This document shows, piece by piece, positions 9,884-12,800 of a DNA stretch of 13,436 nt. Each line of letters opens with the position of its first letter. Positions within the stretch are counted from its first letter, which is position 1. The notes beneath the pieces were generated by a model. The model was not told the origin of the DNA, made no database searches, and saw only the letters and a program-made list of their open reading frames with translations. The position numbers and the translations under genes were made by a program. This stretch comes from Baffinella frigidus (lineage: Eukaryota; Cryptophyceae; Cryptomonadales; Baffinellaceae), in NCBI GenBank assembly GCA_026770585.1, contig MU647098.1:125423-138858 (forward strand). The letters are read 5' to 3'.

Positions 9884-12800
9884 GGCGGGAGAGAGTGAGA
9901 GGAGATGCGGTTGTGCGAGAGCGAGAGGGAGGTCAGCGATGTGTTCGCCGCCAGTGCCTGCCGCCAGGGGGGGGGGCAGGAGAATTTCATTTCGGAACAT
10001 ACCAGAATCTGTCTACATAAGAAGGCGTAATATAGCATCATTGTATGCCTAAAAAAGCATATACACCCTTATCTTCCGCCTCGGAAGCCTAAAATTGCGG
10101 GACAGATTCTGTCTTGTTCCGAAATTAAATTGAGAGCGCGCGAGAGAGTGATTGAGCGGAGATGGGGTTTCGCGAGACCGAGAGGGAGGTTAGCGATGTG
10201 TTGGCCGCCAGTGCCTGCCCTCAACTCTCAGGACTCAGACCTCGGACCTCAGAACGACAGGGGGGGGGGGGGAGGCCGGGCGAAGTGGGGCGAGCGAGAG
10301 TGACGGAGAGGAGTTGCGGCTGTGCGAGAGCGAGGGCACGGTTTTATCCGGGGAAACCTATTTTTCTTTGATTTGATTCCAGTGAAAATTGCTACACGGA
10401 TGATTTAATATTACTAGTAATAACGATTTGTGTAGTTATTTTCATTGCCATCAAATGAAAGAAAAATAGGTTTCCTTGGATAAGGTTGAGTCACGTGTTG
10501 GCCACCAGCGCCTATCGGATGGGGAGATTGGGGACCCCTACCCCTCATTTCTAAACTCTACTCCCTACACTCTGACCCCCCAGGCCCTAACCCATCGTCT
10601 GCCAAGCTTCCAGAAGTGTCTAGAAGATTCCAGAAGCTTCCAGAAGCTTCCAGCACAGGCGTCAAGCGTCTTTACTGCAGGCTTCAATCCTGAAGGGGGG
10701 GATGAGGAGGGGTGGGGACCCGCCCAGCGACGACGCCGACTTCCGGCCCGCCTCCGTTGTACGAGAGATCGAGTGTTTGAAGTGAGTGGTTCTGGGACAG
10801 CCCCTGGAGGGCCATCACGCACCCTCCCGTGCCAAGTCCGTTGCTCCCGAGCTTCAGAACCTGCCGACACACAAACGTATCTCAGAGAATGTATTAATTA
10901 ATGCCTTTCCTGTCAACGGAAATCACTACGCGAATGCTTTACTATTACTTGTATGATCCAATTCCGAGTCCGTTGCTCCCGAGCTTGAGAACCTGTTGAG
11001 GTACACACCGTTATGCGAGGCGGGAGGGAGGAAGGAGCGACAGGGAGGGTGGGGGGAGCCTCTGCAAAGTAAACGAGGTCCAGCTCTGTCTCATTCGATT
11101 TGGGCTCACCAATTGGTGGGCCCGGGCTCTTTCCCGCTCCAAAGTTGACAAAGTTGTACCGCAAACCCCGCATGTCAACTTCGAATAGTCGGTCGACCCG
11201 AGGAGGCAGAGCTAGAAGCTCTTGCATTGGAAGACCTTGAGGGTCGAGTTAACAATGAGGGCAGTCTTGATCGCCGCGGTAGGCACTCCGCAGGGACATA
11301 GGGCTGTTCCTACGGATATCCTAACCGATTCTCGGCCACCAAAAACCTATCCTAACCGATTGTCGGCCACCGAAGTAGCCCGCTGTGCGGGTAAGACCTT
11401 GAGGGTTGAATTGACGATGAGGACCGTCTTGATCGCCGGGTGTGTGGTACACGGAGCATCTAAATGTATTCAACGCGGAGCCCAGATTAAGTGAGGCAGA
11501 GCTAGAAGAAGGTATCAGAGTGGAGGACCTTGAGAGTGGAGTTAACGATGAGAGCCGTCTTGATCGCCGCGGCCGCCTGCGACTCGGTGTCCGCCTGCAC
11601 CACCGAAATTGTCAACTTAAGCACACACTTGTCAACTTATGCACCAATTTGTCAACTTAAGCACCAAAATTGCGCAGCCACTTTTAGGTTTGATAAAGAG
11701 AGACTAACAAGGCCAGGCCACACAGCGGGCTACGAAGGGCGTTTCGGCCCATTTCGGGCCACCTTTCCGTTACCTTATCCATGTAAACCCCCCAATGCCC
11801 CTACGGGTTGCCTACCGTAGGGTCGTAGGTCTTATCCTTTGAGGGTTATTCAAACATCCCTTCGAAGTCCGCTGTGTGGTTCATCCTCGAGGTGGTCCCT
11901 TTTTTTAATTCCGCGCAGAATTCAGCTCCACGCTCACTCTGCGGAGCACCCTGGGTATCCATCAAGTGGCCTGGGGGTCTGCAAATACCCACGCCAGGTC
12001 CTAGGCAGGTCCTAGGGCCCTACGGTAGGGCGTATGCGCCTACTGGACACTTGAGGGATAGGACCTGCTCGTCCTGGCTCTTGCCGAATCCGAAAACCGG
12101 GTAGTTAAGCCTACGGTATTGCCTACGGTAGGCCGTAGGGCCCCTAGGTTGGGGCCTATGAAACGTGAGGTCCTAGGGGCCCTACGGCCTACCGTAGGCA
12201 ATACCGCCGACAAGGCCGAGGGATGTTCATGTGCGGAGCGACTCAATTTCAACCGTGTTTTGCTACCTTTGGATGAGTTTTCTTATATATTAAAGCTATT
12301 TCGAACTAATATAGCAAAATAAGAGAGTCACCACTCTCAAGATAACATAAAAATCGGTTTAAATTGAGTCGCCCCGCACACTAATGTGAGAGAGGAGTTC
12401 ACGCGGGTTGACCGACTATTCTCAAGTTGACATGCTGAGTCCGCGGTACAGACCCGTCAACTTTTCTGCTCCAAAGCGCCCGGGCTCACCACATCGGTGA
12501 GCCCGAATAGACTGAGACAGAGCTACGATCACGCGCACGCAGCTGTCACGGGTGTCAATCTCATAGGGAAACGGTTTTAATTAAAAAAGAACTGGCAATG
12601 AAGTTTACCACACATAATGAGTTTTACTAGTAATATTACAGCATTCGTGTAGTAATTTTCACTGAATCATTTTTTTTATAATTAAAACCATTTCCGCATG
12701 AAATCTGAGATAGGACCTGCTCGTCCTGGTTCTTGCCGAAGCCGACGCCAACGAGGCCGAGGTGCGTGAGAGAGGAGTTGGTCACCAGCGCGTGTCCGAA

